Assembly: GCF_014333445.1 (NCBI RefSeq)
Contig: NZ_JACRYU010000011.1
Span: 1 to 60,241 of the forward strand
DNA: 60,241 bases
Source: Terrisporobacter mayombei
GTDB taxonomy: Bacteria > Bacillota > Clostridia > Peptostreptococcales > Peptostreptococcaceae
Reading direction: 5' to 3'
Numbering within the stretch: the first letter of the stretch is position 1; every line of letters begins with the position of its first letter. The translations under genes were made by a program, and so were the position numbers. The notes under the pieces are model-generated. The model saw only the letters and a program-made list of their open reading frames with translations, was not told the origin of the DNA and searched no databases. Of this stretch, positions 45,238-56,240 are shown piece after piece.

Positions 45238-47697
45238 TTGATATATAATAAAAAATGGACATTAAAACATAAAGGTAAAGTAAAAGAGACGGATTTAAGT
45301 AAAAAAATAAACATTTCCCCGGAAATCAGTCAAATTTTAAATAATAGAGGGATAAATAATGAAAAAGATGCAGAAATATTCATGAATCCGTCTTTAGAAT
45401 ATCTTAGAGATCCGTTTTTAATGAAAGATATGGATAAGGCTGTAAAAAGAATAAAAAAAGCAATCGAAAACAATGAGAATATATATATTTATGGAGATTA
45501 TGATGTGGATGGAGTTTCATCAACTTCAATTTTATATATTTATTTCAAATCTATAGATTACCCAGTGAAGTATTATATTCCAAATAGACTAGAAGAAGGA
45601 TATGGTATAAATGAAGAAGCAATCAGAAAAATTAGTAGTGATGATTGTAATCTTATAATCACAGTAGATTGTGGTATTACATCAGTTAAAGAAGTAGAGA
45701 TAGCTAATGAATTAGGCATAGATGTTATAATTACAGATCATCATGAATGCCAAAGTGAAATACCAAATGCTTATGCAATAGTAAACCCAAAGCAAGAGGA
45801 TTGTAATTATCCTTTTGATATGATTTGCGGATGTGGGGTTGCATTTAAATTGATACAAGCTTTAACTGATAAGGAAGAGTTTAAAACATCCATGTATAAT
45901 TATCTAGAGATAGTCACACTAGCTACCATATGTGATATAGTGCCCCTTGTAGATGAGAATAGGATTATAGTAAAAAATGGTCTAAAACTTATGAAAGAAG
46001 GTAAAAATTTAGGGTTGAGAGAACTAATTAAAGGATGTGGTATAGAAACTAATAAAATAGGTTCATCTCATATAGGATACTCTGTAGGTCCTAGGATAAA
46101 TGCTTCTGGAAGATTGGGATATTCATATTTAGGTGTTCAGTTGTTTACTACAGATTCGCAAGAAGAAGCAAAAGAAATTGCTAACATATTAGAATCTAAG
46201 AACATAGAAAGACAGATGATTGAAAGTAAAATGTATAAAGAAGCTGAAGAAGTTATGGCTAATGATGAAAGCTATAAAGATGATAAGGTGTTAGTAATTG
46301 CACATGAGGGATGGCAACATGGTGTAATTGGTATAGTAGCATCTAAACTAACTGAAAAATATTATAAGCCGACAGTTCTACTTACAATCGAAGGTGATGA
46401 AGCAACAGGTTCTGCAAGATCTATAAAAGGATTTAGCATATTTGAAGCACTAGAGTCTTGTAAAGACTTAATGAATAAATTTGGTGGACACGATCAAGCT
46501 GCAGGTCTAGCTCTTAATAGAAATAATATTATGGAACTAAAAGAAAGAATTAATAAAATAGCTGATTATAGTTTAAGCGAAGAAGATTTAATTGAAAATA
46601 TAAAAGTAGAATATGAATTAGAAGAAGATAGTGCAAATCTAAACTTAGTTGATGATTTACATAAATTAGAACCATTTGGAATGAGCAATCCCTCACCAAG
46701 ATTTATAATGAGGGATTTATTATTAACAAATGTATATAAAATGGGAAAAAATAAGCAACATTTAAAAATTATAGTGGAAGATAAGAAGGAATATGAATGT
46801 GTCGGATTCAATATGTCATATTTAGCAGATAATTTTGAAATAGGAGATAAAATAGATATATTATTCCAAGTAGATGAAAATAATTTTAATAATGAGAGAA
46901 AAGTACAATTTTTATTAAAAGATATAAGATTATCTCATCCAAAGATAGCTACAAATAATAATATGTCTATTAAATTATTTGAGAAAATAATACCTAAGGA
47001 TAAAGATAGTATTTATTCTATTAACATGACAGATGAAGATTTTTCTAATGATATAGAAGGAAATATAAATATTAATATTTTTGAACATATTAAAGAAGAT
47101 ACATTAGTAATAACAAATACTTTAAATGGGTTTTATAGAGCTTTATCAGATATATCTCTTACAGATTTAGAATTCGGAATTAATTTTAATTACATAACTC
47201 AAAAAAATAAGAAAGTACAACTTATATTTTCACCTAATATTGATAAAATAGACTTAAAAAGATATAATAGAATTATTCTTTATGATTTTTTATATAATGA
47301 AGGAGAATATTCGTACCTAAATAAAAATATTTTAAATAATAAGAATATTATTAAGTATTATGGGGAAGAAGATAAAATATATTTAAAAAATATAATGGAA
47401 AATATAGTTCCAAAAAGAGACGAATTTATCAATATTTATAAGCATATGCTTGTAAGCAAAAATATAAACGTTAAATTAACAGAATTAAAGAAACTATTTA
47501 AACTTTTACCTTTAAAAACTTTTGCTATACTTAGGGTTTTTGAGGAATTAAATTTGTTAAATTTTGAAATAAATAATGAGTCTAATAGTATATCAATATA
47601 TTTATTAGAAAAACCTGATAAAAAGCTTAATTTGGATGAAAGTGTAGTACTTAATAATCTAAAAAATTTAAAAGAGATGTATCTAAAAAGCTATTAG
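45238..47697 (+). CDS. recJ: Single-stranded-DNA-specific exonuclease RecJ
   Basis: 5'-3' exonuclease for recombination and mismatch repair. DHH phosphoesterase: YGDYDVDG at 85-92, VDCG near 143, DHH at 167-169; then DHHA1 with FGGHDQAAG and an OB fold. 819 residues, longer than E. coli RecJ because of a low-complexity Asn/Ile-rich C-terminal region after about 560, as in other Firmicutes. Starts with TTG, 7 nt after GAGGTG. Confidence 0.94.
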   Translation: MIYNKKWTLKHKGKVKETDLSKKINISPEISQILNNRGINNEKDAEIFMNPSLEYLRDPFLMKDMDKAVKRIKKAIENNENIYIYGDYDVDGVSSTSILYIYFKSIDYPVKYYIPNRLEEGYGINEEAIRKISSDDCNLIITVDCGITSVKEVEIANELGIDVIITDHHECQSEIPNAYAIVNPKQEDCNYPFDMICGCGVAFKLIQALTDKEEFKTSMYNYLEIVTLATICDIVPLVDENRIIVKNGLKLMKEGKNLGLRELIKGCGIETNKIGSSHIGYSVGPRINASGRLGYSYLGVQLFTTDSQEEAKEIANILESKNIERQMIESKMYKEAEEVMANDESYKDDKVLVIAHEGWQHGVIGIVASKLTEKYYKPTVLLTIEGDEATGSARSIKGFSIFEALESCKDLMNKFGGHDQAAGLALNRNNIMELKERINKIADYSLSEEDLIENIKVEYELEEDSANLNLVDDLHKLEPFGMSNPSPRFIMRDLLLTNVYKMGKNKQHLKIIVEDKKEYECVGFNMSYLADNFEIGDKIDILFQVDENNFNNERKVQFLLKDIRLSHPKIATNNNMSIKLFEKIIPKDKDSIYSINMTDEDFSNDIEGNININIFEHIKEDTLVITNTLNGFYRALSDISLTDLEFGINFNYITQKNKKVQLIFSPNIDKIDLKRYNRIILYDFLYNEGEYSYLNKNILNNKNIIKYYGEEDKIYLKNIMENIVPKRDEFINIYKHMLVSKNINVKLTELKKLFKLLPLKTFAILRVFEELNLLNFEINNESNSISIYLLEKPDKKLNLDESVVLNNLKNLKEMYLKSY

Positions 47698-47709
47698 GAG
47701 GAGTTTTAA

Positions 47710-48222
47710 ATGGATTTAAAACAAACAGTAAGAGTAATTGAAGATTTCCCAAAGGAAGGAATAAGCTTTAAGGACATAACAACATTACTACAAGATGGCA
47801 AAGCATTTAAATATGCAATAGATGAGATTATAGCAAATTTAAAAGATAAAAATGTAGATTTAATTGTTGGACCGGAAGCAAGAGGATTCTTAATGGGAAC
47901 ACCAGTTGCTTATGGTATGGGAGTAGGATTTATACCTGTTAGAAAACCTGGAAAATTACCAGGAGAAGTTGAGAGTTATGAATATGATTTAGAATATGGT
48001 TCTAATATATTAGAAATACATAAGGATGCTATTAAGCCAGGACAAAGGGTTGCTATAGTTGATGATTTATTAGCTACAGGTGGAACTACAGAAGCAGCAG
48101 CTAAATTAATTGAAAAATTAGGTGGACAAGTTGTTTCAATGCAATTCTTAATAGAACTAGAAGATTTAGATGGAAGAGCAAAATTAACAAACTATGATGT
48201 TAATTCTCTTATAAAATACTAA
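47710..48222 (+). CDS. apt: Adenine phosphoribosyltransferase
   Basis: Salvages adenine to AMP with PRPP. 170 residues, with [11 protein letters not shown] and the PRPP loop [17 protein letters not shown]. Start has AGGAGG, 12 nt after recJ. recJ-apt-relA is a common Firmicutes string. Confidence 0.97.
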   Translation: MDLKQTVRVIEDFPKEGISFKDITTLLQDGKAFKYAIDEIIANLKDKNVDLIVGPEARGFLMGTPVAYGMGVGFIPVRKPGKLPGEVESYEYDLEYGSNILEIHKDAIKPGQRVAIVDDLLATGGTTEAAAKLIEKLGGQVVSMQFLIELEDLDGRAKLTNYDVNSLIKY

Positions 48223-48230
48223 GACAATAA

Positions 48231-48262
48231 TAATAGTTGGTTTATTACCAACTATTTTCATA
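48231..48262 (+). terminator. Terminator after apt
   Basis: AATAGTTGGT, 5-nt loop, ACCAACTATT, then TT. The U-run is short, so read-through into relA is likely. Confidence 0.6.
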
Positions 48263-48299
48263 TATAATAAAATTTATACTTTAGAGAATAGGTGGTTGT

Positions 48300-50507
48300 A
48301 TGCATGATAAGGAATTACAGGATATAATAGACAAAATAAGGGAATATGCTCCTAGTACAGATACTACTCTTGTAGAAAAAGCTTATTACTTAGCTAAATC
48401 TGCTCATGAAGGTGTCCTAAGAAAATCAGGGGAACCTTATATAATTCATCCGATAGCTGTTGCAAATATTTTAGTAGAGATGCAACTTGATATAGCTACT
48501 ATATCTGCAGGACTTTTACATGATGTAATTGAAGATACGGATTATACTTATGATGATATAGAAGAGATGTTTGGCAAGGAGATTGCTGATTTAGTTGATG
48601 GTGTAACAAAACTTGGTCAAATAAAATATAAGTCTAAAGAAGAAACTCAAGCTGAAAATTTAAGAAAAATGTTTTTAGCTATGGCGAAAGATATTAGAGT
48701 TATACTTATAAAGTTGGCAGATAGACTTCATAATATGAGGACTTTGAAGTATATGCCAGAGGAAAAGGCAAAATATAAAGCAAAAGAGACTCTAGAAATT
48801 TATGGAGGTATAGCTCATAGACTTGGAATTTCTAAAATTAAATGGGAATTAGAAGATTTGGCTTTAAGATATATAGATCCAGATGGGTATTATGATTTAG
48901 TTAATAAAGTTTCTATGAAAAGAAGTCAAAGAGAGGCCTACATAGAAAAAATAGTAAAGTTATTACAAGAAAAATTTAATGAATTTAATATAGATTGTGA
49001 AGTTTATGGAAGACCAAAACATTTTTATAGTATTTATAAAAAAATGCAAAATAAACATAAGACTTTTGAGGAAATATTTGATTTAACTGCTGTAAGAATA
49101 GTGGTAGATACAATAAAAGATTGTTATGCAGTTCTTGGAATGGTTCATACATTATGGGTACCTATGCCAGGACGATTTAAGGATTACATAGCAATGCCAA
49201 AAGCAAATATGTATCAATCGCTTCATACTACTGTAATTGGCCCTGAAGGTGAACCAGTAGAGATACAAATTAGAACTCATGAAATGCATAATATTGCAGA
49301 ATACGGGATCGCTGCTCACTGGAAGTATAAAGAAGGGACAATGAGTAATAATGATAAAATGGAAGAAAAACTTAAATGGCTGAGACAAATGATGGAGTGG
49401 GAAAAAGATGTTAAAGACCCACAGGAGTTTTTAGACTCATTAAAAGAAGATGTGTTTAATAGCCAAGTTTATGTTTTTACTCCAAAAGGAGATGTAATAG
49501 AACTTCCAGCAGAATCTACCCCTATAGATTTTGCATATAGAGTCCATACAAAAGTAGGAAATAAGTGTACGGGTGCTAAGATAAATGGTAGATTAGTGCC
49601 TATTGATTATAAATTGCAAAATGGAGAAATTGTTGAAATAATAACATCTTCAAACTCTAATGGTCCAAGTAGAGATTGGCTAAAGCTGGTTAAAACTCCA
49701 AATGCAAGAAATAGAATAAGACAATTCTTCAAGAAAGAAAGAAGAGAAGAAAATATTGAAAGAGGATATGAAATATTAGAAAAAGAATTTAAAAAATATG
49801 GGATACCATTAAAAGACTCTTCAATAGAAAAATTTATGGAACAGGTTGCTAAAAAATTCAATCAACCAAGCTTAGAAGATTTGATAGCAACCATAGGATA
49901 TGGGGGAATTGTTGCCAGTCAAGTGGTTCCAAAAGTTAGAGATTATTACCTTAAAGAGGAAAAGAAAAAGGAAAAAGAAAATAGACAAAAAGAGCAAGAT
50001 GATTTAGGAAATAATAATTTAAGCGATAAAGAGTACAAGGAAAAAAGAAAGAAAAATAGCTCAGGTGTAATTGTAAGAGGATTAGATAATATACTAGTAA
50101 GATTTGCGAAATGTTGTAATCCACTTCCAGGAGATGAAATTATAGGCTATGTTACAAAAGGTAGAGGTGTTGCAATTCATAGAGCTGATTGTCCGAACTG
50201 TAAGCTTGATAATGAATTATTTAGTAAAAGATTAGTTGATGTAGAATGGAATAATCCTAAGAAATCTAAGTTTGAAGGTGAAATCAGAATATTAGCTAAT
50301 GATAGAAAGGGAATACTAAATGATCTTACTCATATGATAGCCGTACAAAAAATTAATATAAATGGGATAAATGCTAGAAAATCAAAAGATGGTATGACTC
50401 ATATTAATTTATTAATAGAAGTAAACGACATTTCTGAACTGACAGACTTAATGAAAAAATTAAGATCTATACCTGGTGTAGATGATGTTTTCAGGGTTAG
50501 AAATTAG
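48300..50507 (+). CDS. relA: Bifunctional (p)ppGpp synthetase/hydrolase RelA/SpoT
   Basis: Makes and degrades the stringent alarmone. 735 residues: HD hydrolase domain with H74-D75 in GLLHDVIEDT, synthetase domain (GRPKHFYSIYKKMQ, TAVRIVVD, YQSLHTTVIGPEG), TGS (VFTPKGDVIELPA), a zinc-finger-like helical part (FAKCCNPLPGD) and a C-terminal ACT domain. Start has AGGTGG 5 nt upstream. Followed 9 nt later by dtd. Confidence 0.97.
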   Translation: MHDKELQDIIDKIREYAPSTDTTLVEKAYYLAKSAHEGVLRKSGEPYIIHPIAVANILVEMQLDIATISAGLLHDVIEDTDYTYDDIEEMFGKEIADLVDGVTKLGQIKYKSKEETQAENLRKMFLAMAKDIRVILIKLADRLHNMRTLKYMPEEKAKYKAKETLEIYGGIAHRLGISKIKWELEDLALRYIDPDGYYDLVNKVSMKRSQREAYIEKIVKLLQEKFNEFNIDCEVYGRPKHFYSIYKKMQNKHKTFEEIFDLTAVRIVVDTIKDCYAVLGMVHTLWVPMPGRFKDYIAMPKANMYQSLHTTVIGPEGEPVEIQIRTHEMHNIAEYGIAAHWKYKEGTMSNNDKMEEKLKWLRQMMEWEKDVKDPQEFLDSLKEDVFNSQVYVFTPKGDVIELPAESTPIDFAYRVHTKVGNKCTGAKINGRLVPIDYKLQNGEIVEIITSSNSNGPSRDWLKLVKTPNARNRIRQFFKKERREENIERGYEILEKEFKKYGIPLKDSSIEKFMEQVAKKFNQPSLEDLIATIGYGGIVASQVVPKVRDYYLKEEKKKEKENRQKEQDDLGNNNLSDKEYKEKRKKNSSGVIVRGLDNILVRFAKCCNPLPGDEIIGYVTKGRGVAIHRADCPNCKLDNELFSKRLVDVEWNNPKKSKFEGEIRILANDRKGILNDLTHMIAVQKININGINARKSKDGMTHINLLIEVNDISELTDLMKKLRSIPGVDDVFRVRN

Positions 50508-50516
50508 GAGGAAAAT

Positions 50517-50966
50517 ATGAGAGCAGTTGTGCAAAGAGTTTCTTCTTCTAAAGTAACAGTAGATGAAGAAGTTGTTGGTAAGGTAAATAATGGATTATTA
50601 GTTTTACTAGGAGTAACCCATGATGATACATCTAAAGATGTTGATTACATGGTTGATAAAGTAACGAATTTAAGAATATTTGAAGATGAAAATGATAAGA
50701 TGAATTTATCTTTAAAAGACATTGATGGAGAGATTTTAGCGGTTTCTCAGTTTACATTATATGGTGATTGTAGAAGAGGTAGAAGACCGAGTTTTAGTGA
50801 TGCGGCTAGACCAGATGTAGCAAATCCTTTATATGAGGAATTCGTTCAAAAAGTAAGAGATTTAGGAATTAATGTAGGTACTGGAAAGTTTGGCGCACAT
50901 ATGATGGTAGATTTAACTAATGATGGACCAGTTACTATATTATTAGAATCAAGAAAAGAATTCTAA
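50517..50966 (+). CDS. dtd: D-aminoacyl-tRNA deacylase
   Basis: Removes D-amino acids wrongly loaded on tRNA. 149 residues with the active-site motifs SQFTLYGD at 77-84 and NDGPVTI near the C-terminus. Start has AGGAGG. The relA-dtd pair is usual in Firmicutes. Confidence 0.97.
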   Translation: MRAVVQRVSSSKVTVDEEVVGKVNNGLLVLLGVTHDDTSKDVDYMVDKVTNLRIFEDENDKMNLSLKDIDGEILAVSQFTLYGDCRRGRRPSFSDAARPDVANPLYEEFVQKVRDLGINVGTGKFGAHMMVDLTNDGPVTILLESRKEF

Positions 50967-50979
50967 AGGAGGGAAAATC

Positions 50980-51597
50980 ATGATAGTACAAAAAATTGTT
51001 GAGAATCATATGGGTGAAAATACTTATGTAGTTGGTGATGAAAATACTAAAAAATGTTTTGTTGTTGACCCTGGAGCAAGTCTTTCGGATATAATGAGTT
51101 ATGTTAATAAGATGAACTTTATAGTTGAATACATCGTTCTGACTCATGGTCACGGTGATCATATAGCAAGTGTTTTAAATTTAAAAGATAAGACTAATGC
51201 TAAAGTAGTAGCTCATGAATTAGAAAAAGAACTTTTACTAGATAAAAAGAAAAATTTAAGTGCTCAGCTTCCATCAAATACTGTTGAACTTGATGCAGAT
51301 ATATATGTTAAAGATAATGACACATTAAAAATCGGTGATATGAAATTAAAGTTCATTCATACACCAGGTCATACACCAGGAAGTATGTGTATAAAGGTCG
51401 ATAATCATATGCTTACAGGAGATACTTTATTTGCAGGAAGTATAGGACGAACTGATTTTTATGGTGGTGACTATAAAAAGATGGAAAAATCACTTAAAAG
51501 ATTAGAAAAACATGACGAGAATATAACCATATATCCAGGTCATGGACCAAATTCAACTTTGAAAATAGAAAAAATGACAAATCCTTTTATGAGATAG
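50980..51597 (+). CDS. Metallo-beta-lactamase fold hydrolase (glyoxalase II-like)
   Basis: 205 residues with the metal motif THGHGDH (H56, H58, D60, H61), HTPGHTPGS and the later YPGHGP. This small form resembles YcbL-like glyoxalase II or persulfide dioxygenase relatives; substrate unknown. Start has GGAGGG, 13 nt after dtd. Confidence 0.9.
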   Translation: MIVQKIVENHMGENTYVVGDENTKKCFVVDPGASLSDIMSYVNKMNFIVEYIVLTHGHGDHIASVLNLKDKTNAKVVAHELEKELLLDKKKNLSAQLPSNTVELDADIYVKDNDTLKIGDMKLKFIHTPGHTPGSMCIKVDNHMLTGDTLFAGSIGRTDFYGGDYKKMEKSLKRLEKHDENITIYPGHGPNSTLKIEKMTNPFMR

Positions 51598-51633
51598 ATT
51601 AATAGTTACAAGGATTTCAAAAGGAGCTAGAAA

Positions 51634-53106
51634 ATGATAGGTATTTTACTAAAAGGTCATGATTTTAATTACGAAGTAAGTGAACTTGTGAAATTATTTA
51701 CCTCAGAATTTAAAATTATTGACAGTAAAGACTGTATGATGGTTATAGAAAATGATTTATTTTTCCACAATGATAATGTTTTTGCAAAAACATCATATTG
51801 TGAAAATTATGGGGTTATCTATGATCATATAGAACATAGAGATTTACAGGGGTTATGTGAGAAGGATAGAAAAAAAGTTATCAAGGAGACTATAAAGAGA
51901 AGTATTTTTAAAATTTTAGAAAAGAAATTTAAAATTACTCCACCATGGGGCATTCTTACGGGAATAAGACCAGTAAAAATAGTACACTCATTATTAGATG
52001 ATAATTTTAATGATAATGAAATAAAAGAAAAACTTTCTACTGATTATCTTATTGATGATGAAAAGATAAATCTAGCACTTGATATTGCAAAAAGAGAAAG
52101 AAAATTTATTTATCCACTAGATGAGAATAAAGTATCTATTTATATTGGAATACCATTCTGTCCTACAAGATGTTATTATTGTTCATTCCCTGCTAACTCT
52201 TTAAAACAGTTTGGTGGTTTAAAGCCTGCATATGTAGCTAAACTACTTGAAGAAGTCCAAGGGGTAGCACAATTATTAAAGGAACAAAACAAATCAATAG
52301 AAACTCTATACATAGGTGGAGGAACTCCAACTACGCTATCTGTAGATGAGATGGATACTTTGATTAAGGGATTATTTAAAATATTTGACCTTAGTCAGAT
52401 AAAGGAATTTACTGTAGAAGCTGGAAGACCAGATACTATAAATAGAGAAATGCTAGAGTTGCTTAAAAAGCATAATGTTTCTAGAATTAGTATAAATCCT
52501 CAATCTATGAATAATAAAACTCTTGAAAAAATAGGAAGAAGTCATAGTGTAGAAGATATTATAGAATGCTTCCATCTAGCTAGAAAAGTAGGTTTTGACA
52601 ATATAAATATGGATATAATACTAGGACTAGTAGATGAAAATTTAGATATGGTTAGAAATACTTTAGATAAAATAAAAGAACTATCTCCTGAAAGTCTAAC
52701 TGTTCATACTTTAGCGGTAAAAAGAACATCAAAGCTTAAAGAAAATCTAGAGGATTATCAGCTTGCCGAGTATGAAGAAATGGTAAATATGATTCAATTA
52801 GCTAAAGATTATGCAAAAGATATGGGACTAAATCCTTATTATATGTACAGACAAAAACATATGTTAGGAAACCTTGAAAATATAGGTTATGCTAAAGAAG
52901 GTTATGAATGTATTTATAACATGCAAATTATGGAGGAAAAACAAAGTAATTATGCATTAGGTGCTGGTGCCATAACTAAATTTGTATATCTTGATGAAGA
53001 CAGAATAGAAAGAGTAGAAAATGTCAAAAATGTTGAACAATATATAGATAGAGTTGATGAAATGATAAAAAGAAAATATGAGGAGGTAGAAAAGAATGCT
53101 AAGTAA
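51634..53106 (+). CDS. hemZ: Coproporphyrinogen dehydrogenase HemZ (HemN-like radical SAM)
   Basis: 490 residues. An N-terminal extension (about 1-165), then the radical SAM domain with CX3CX2C as C176, C180 and C183 in FCPTRCYYCSF and the GGGTPT motif. HemZ-type proteins are annotated as oxygen-independent coproporphyrinogen oxidases, but clostridial members may have other roles as many lack full haem synthesis. Overlaps hisS by 11 nt. Start has AAAGGAG. Confidence 0.88.
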   Translation: MIGILLKGHDFNYEVSELVKLFTSEFKIIDSKDCMMVIENDLFFHNDNVFAKTSYCENYGVIYDHIEHRDLQGLCEKDRKKVIKETIKRSIFKILEKKFKITPPWGILTGIRPVKIVHSLLDDNFNDNEIKEKLSTDYLIDDEKINLALDIAKRERKFIYPLDENKVSIYIGIPFCPTRCYYCSFPANSLKQFGGLKPAYVAKLLEEVQGVAQLLKEQNKSIETLYIGGGTPTTLSVDEMDTLIKGLFKIFDLSQIKEFTVEAGRPDTINREMLELLKKHNVSRISINPQSMNNKTLEKIGRSHSVEDIIECFHLARKVGFDNINMDIILGLVDENLDMVRNTLDKIKELSPESLTVHTLAVKRTSKLKENLEDYQLAEYEEMVNMIQLAKDYAKDMGLNPYYMYRQKHMLGNLENIGYAKEGYECIYNMQIMEEKQSNYALGAGAITKFVYLDEDRIERVENVKNVEQYIDRVDEMIKRKYEEVEKNAK

Positions 53107-54358
53107 AGCGCCAAGAGGAACAAGAGATATATTACCAAAGGAAGTATATAAATGGCATTACGTTGAAAAAAAATTTAGAGAAATCTGTGCATTATATGGC
53201 TATGAAGAGATGAGAACTCCTATATTTGAGCATACAGAAGTTTTTACAAGAAGTGTCGGAGACACAACAGATATAGTACAAAAAGAAATGTATACATTTG
53301 TTGATAAAGGTGATAGACAAATAAGCTTGAAGCCAGAAGGAACAGCAGGTACACTAAGAGCATTTATAGAACATAAATTATATGCCGATACACAACCAAC
53401 AAAACTATTTTACATAACACCATGTTTTAGATATGAAAGACCTCAAGCTGGTAGACAGAGACAATTCCACCAATTTGGAGTAGAATCATTAGGAAGTGAT
53501 AGCCCTTCAATGGATGCAGAGGTTATATCTTTAGCAGTACAATTCTTTAATGAATTAGGATTAAAAGATTTATCAGTAAATATAAATTCAGTAGGATGTC
53601 CTAACTGTAGAGAGGCTTATAATAAATCATTAAAAGAATACTTAGATACAAAAGCTGATGTATTATGTTCAACTTGTCTTGATAGAAAAGACAAAAATCC
53701 AATGAGAGTTATAGACTGTAAAAATCCAACATGTAAAGAAAATATACAAGATATACCTTATATGATAGATAATTTATGTGATGATTGCAAAGATCACTTT
53801 GAAAAATTACAAGAGTATCTAAGAGAAATGGATATCAACTTTGTAATTGATAAAACTATAGTTAGAGGTCTTGACTACTACAAGAAAACTGCATTTGAAA
53901 TAATATCTAATGATATAGGTTCACAAAGTACAGTTTGTGGTGGAGGAAGATACGATGGTCTTGTTGAACAACTTGGAGGACCGAAAGGTATAAGTGGTAT
54001 AGGATTTGGACTTGGAGCAGAAAGATTATTATTAACGTTAGAAAATAATAATATAGAAATAGAAAATCCAAAATCTACAGACATATACATAGCAACAATA
54101 GGAGATGTAGCTAAGACCAAGAGTTTTGGTTTAATAAAAGTATTAAGAGATAATCACATAAGTGCTGACAATGATCATTTAGATAAAAGTTTAAAAGCTC
54201 AATTTAAATACTCTGATAAAATAAATGCCAAATTTACAATAGTAATAGGTGATGATGAGCTAGCAAATAACTCAGCTACTTTAAAAGATATGAGAACATC
54301 AGAACAAACTACTGTAAAACTTAGTGAATTAGTAGATGAGTTAAAGAAAAGATTATAA
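53096..54358 (+). CDS. hisS: Histidyl-tRNA synthetase
   Basis: Class II synthetase of 420 residues: motif 1 near the start (APRGTRDILP), motif 2 FRYERPQAGRQRQFHQFG, His-binding VRGLDYYKKTAFE, motif 3 GIGFGLGAERL, and a C-terminal anticodon-binding domain. The ATG lies inside the end of hemZ, 7 nt after AGGAGGT. No T-box leader is present. Confidence 0.97.
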   Translation: MLSKAPRGTRDILPKEVYKWHYVEKKFREICALYGYEEMRTPIFEHTEVFTRSVGDTTDIVQKEMYTFVDKGDRQISLKPEGTAGTLRAFIEHKLYADTQPTKLFYITPCFRYERPQAGRQRQFHQFGVESLGSDSPSMDAEVISLAVQFFNELGLKDLSVNINSVGCPNCREAYNKSLKEYLDTKADVLCSTCLDRKDKNPMRVIDCKNPTCKENIQDIPYMIDNLCDDCKDHFEKLQEYLREMDINFVIDKTIVRGLDYYKKTAFEIISNDIGSQSTVCGGGRYDGLVEQLGGPKGISGIGFGLGAERLLLTLENNNIEIENPKSTDIYIATIGDVAKTKSFGLIKVLRDNHISADNDHLDKSLKAQFKYSDKINAKFTIVIGDDELANNSATLKDMRTSEQTTVKLSELVDELKKRL

Positions 54359-54379
54359 TTAAAAAAGATATAGATAATT

Positions 54380-54411
54380 AAGGTGAAAAGAATAAAATTC
54401 TTTCACCTTTT
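54380..54411 (+). terminator. Terminator-like hairpin between hisS and aspS
   Basis: AAGGTGAAA pairs with TTCACCTT, with AGAAT/ATTCT extending the stem; short U-run. It may partly limit aspS transcription. Confidence 0.6.
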
Positions 54412-54437
54412 AGTGCGTAGTTTACAAAGGAGGAAAT

Positions 54438-56228
54438 ATGGAAAACTTAAAAGGATTAAAAAGAACTCATTATTGTGGCGATTTAAGAATTGCCAATGTT
54501 GGAGAAGAAGTAATTCTTAACGGATGGGTACAAAAGAAAAGAAACTTAGGGGGATTAGTATTCGTTGACTTAAGAGATATTAGAGGAATAAGTCAAATAA
54601 TATTTGATACAAATGTAAGTGAAGAAGCATTCAATAAAGCTGAAAAATTAGGTTCAGAGTATGTTGTTGCAGTAAAAGGTATAGTTAGAGAAAGACAATC
54701 TAAAAATCCTAATATGCCAACAGGAGATATAGAAATAGAAGCAACTGAACTTAGAATATTAAGTAAATCAGAAACACCACCAATATACATAAAAGATAAT
54801 GACAATGTTTCTGAAGATTTAAGATTAAAATATAGATTCTTAGACTTAAGAAAGCCTTCTATGCAAAGAAACTTAATGATTAGAAGTAATGTTGCTAGAA
54901 TAGTTAGAAACTATCTAACAGACAATAACTTTACTGAAATAGAAACTCCTTTCTTAATAAAACCAACTCCAGAAGGAGCAAGAGATTATTTAGTACCAAG
55001 TAGAGTTAACCAAGGTAAATTCTATGCGTTACCACAGTCACCACAATTATTTAAACAATTATTAATGGTAAGTGGTATGGATAGATATTTCCAAATAGTA
55101 AAATGTTTCAGAGATGAAGATTTAAGAGCTGATAGACAGCCAGAGTTCACTCAAATAGACTGTGAAATGTCATTTGTTGATGAAGAAGATGTGATGTCAA
55201 TAATGGAAAAAATGCTTCAAGATATATTCAAGCAAACTTTAAATATTGATATTGAATTACCACTTCCAAGAATGACTTACAAAGAAGCTATGGAGAGATA
55301 TGGTTCAGACAAACCTGATACTAGATTTGGTTTAGAATTTGTAAACATATCTGATATAGTTAAAGAGTGTGGATTTGGAGTATTTGCTAATGCGGCATCT
55401 GATGAAAATGGCAGTGTTAGAGGTATAAATGTTAAAGGCGGAGTAGAAGCATTCTCTAAAAAAGGTATGAAAAAATTAGAAGAGCATGCAAAAACTTATA
55501 AAGCTAAAGGTCTTGCATGGATAAAAGTAACTGAAGAAGGTATAGATTCTCCAATAGCTAAATTCTTCTCAGAAGAAGAAATAAAAGCTATATTAGAAAA
55601 AATGGAAGCTGAATCAGGAGACTTATTATTATTTGTTGCGGATAAAAATGCTGTAGTTTATGATGCCTTAGGACAAGTTAGACTTGAAGTTGGTAGAAAA
55701 CTTGATTTAATGGATAAAAATAAATATAACTTATTATGGGTAACTGAATTCCCATTATTCGAAAAAGATGAAGAAACAGGAAGAATGATAGCGATGCACC
55801 ATCCATTTACATCTCCTTTAGATGAAGATATAGATGGGTTAGAAAATGAAGATAAAACTAACTTAAGAGCTAAAGCTTACGATATAGTTTTAAATGGATA
55901 TGAAATAGGTGGAGGAAGTGTCAGAATATCCAACAGTGATGTTCAAAAGAAAATGTTCAAAGCTTTAGGACTTAGTGAAGAAGAAGCTAACAATAAATTT
56001 GGATTCTTATTAGAAGCATTTAAATATGGTGTTCCACCACATGCTGGCTTAGCATTTGGATTCGATAGATTAATAATGCTACTTACAGGAGCTGATAATA
56101 TTAGAGAAGTCATAGCATTCCCTAAAAATCAAAATGCAATAGACCCTATGACTAATGCACCAGCATTAGCTGAAGAAGCACAATTAGAAGAATTATGCAT
56201 AAAAGTAGATGTTGAAGAACAAGAATAA
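54438..56228 (+). CDS. aspS: Aspartyl-tRNA synthetase
   Basis: 596 residues, the bacterial form: N-terminal OB-fold anticodon domain, class II core with FRDEDLRADRQPEFTQID, an inserted GAD domain (about 290-420), and the motif 3 GLAFGFDRLIMLL. Start has AAAGGAGG. Whether it is the strict or the Asn-mischarging form depends on gatCAB elsewhere. Confidence 0.97.
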   Translation: MENLKGLKRTHYCGDLRIANVGEEVILNGWVQKKRNLGGLVFVDLRDIRGISQIIFDTNVSEEAFNKAEKLGSEYVVAVKGIVRERQSKNPNMPTGDIEIEATELRILSKSETPPIYIKDNDNVSEDLRLKYRFLDLRKPSMQRNLMIRSNVARIVRNYLTDNNFTEIETPFLIKPTPEGARDYLVPSRVNQGKFYALPQSPQLFKQLLMVSGMDRYFQIVKCFRDEDLRADRQPEFTQIDCEMSFVDEEDVMSIMEKMLQDIFKQTLNIDIELPLPRMTYKEAMERYGSDKPDTRFGLEFVNISDIVKECGFGVFANAASDENGSVRGINVKGGVEAFSKKGMKKLEEHAKTYKAKGLAWIKVTEEGIDSPIAKFFSEEEIKAILEKMEAESGDLLLFVADKNAVVYDALGQVRLEVGRKLDLMDKNKYNLLWVTEFPLFEKDEETGRMIAMHHPFTSPLDEDIDGLENEDKTNLRAKAYDIVLNGYEIGGGSVRISNSDVQKKMFKALGLSEEEANNKFGFLLEAFKYGVPPHAGLAFGFDRLIMLLTGADNIREVIAFPKNQNAIDPMTNAPALAEEAQLEELCIKVDVEEQE

Positions 56229-56240
56229 TATAAAATAAAT

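Noticed and set aside
53096..53106. Frameshift or fusion between hemZ and hisS
   Set aside because: The 11-nt overlap has a proper AGGAGG and ATG for hisS and a normal hemZ stop; it is ordinary coupling.
54361..54437. T-box leader for aspS
   Set aside because: The 79-nt spacer is far too short and only a simple hairpin is present.
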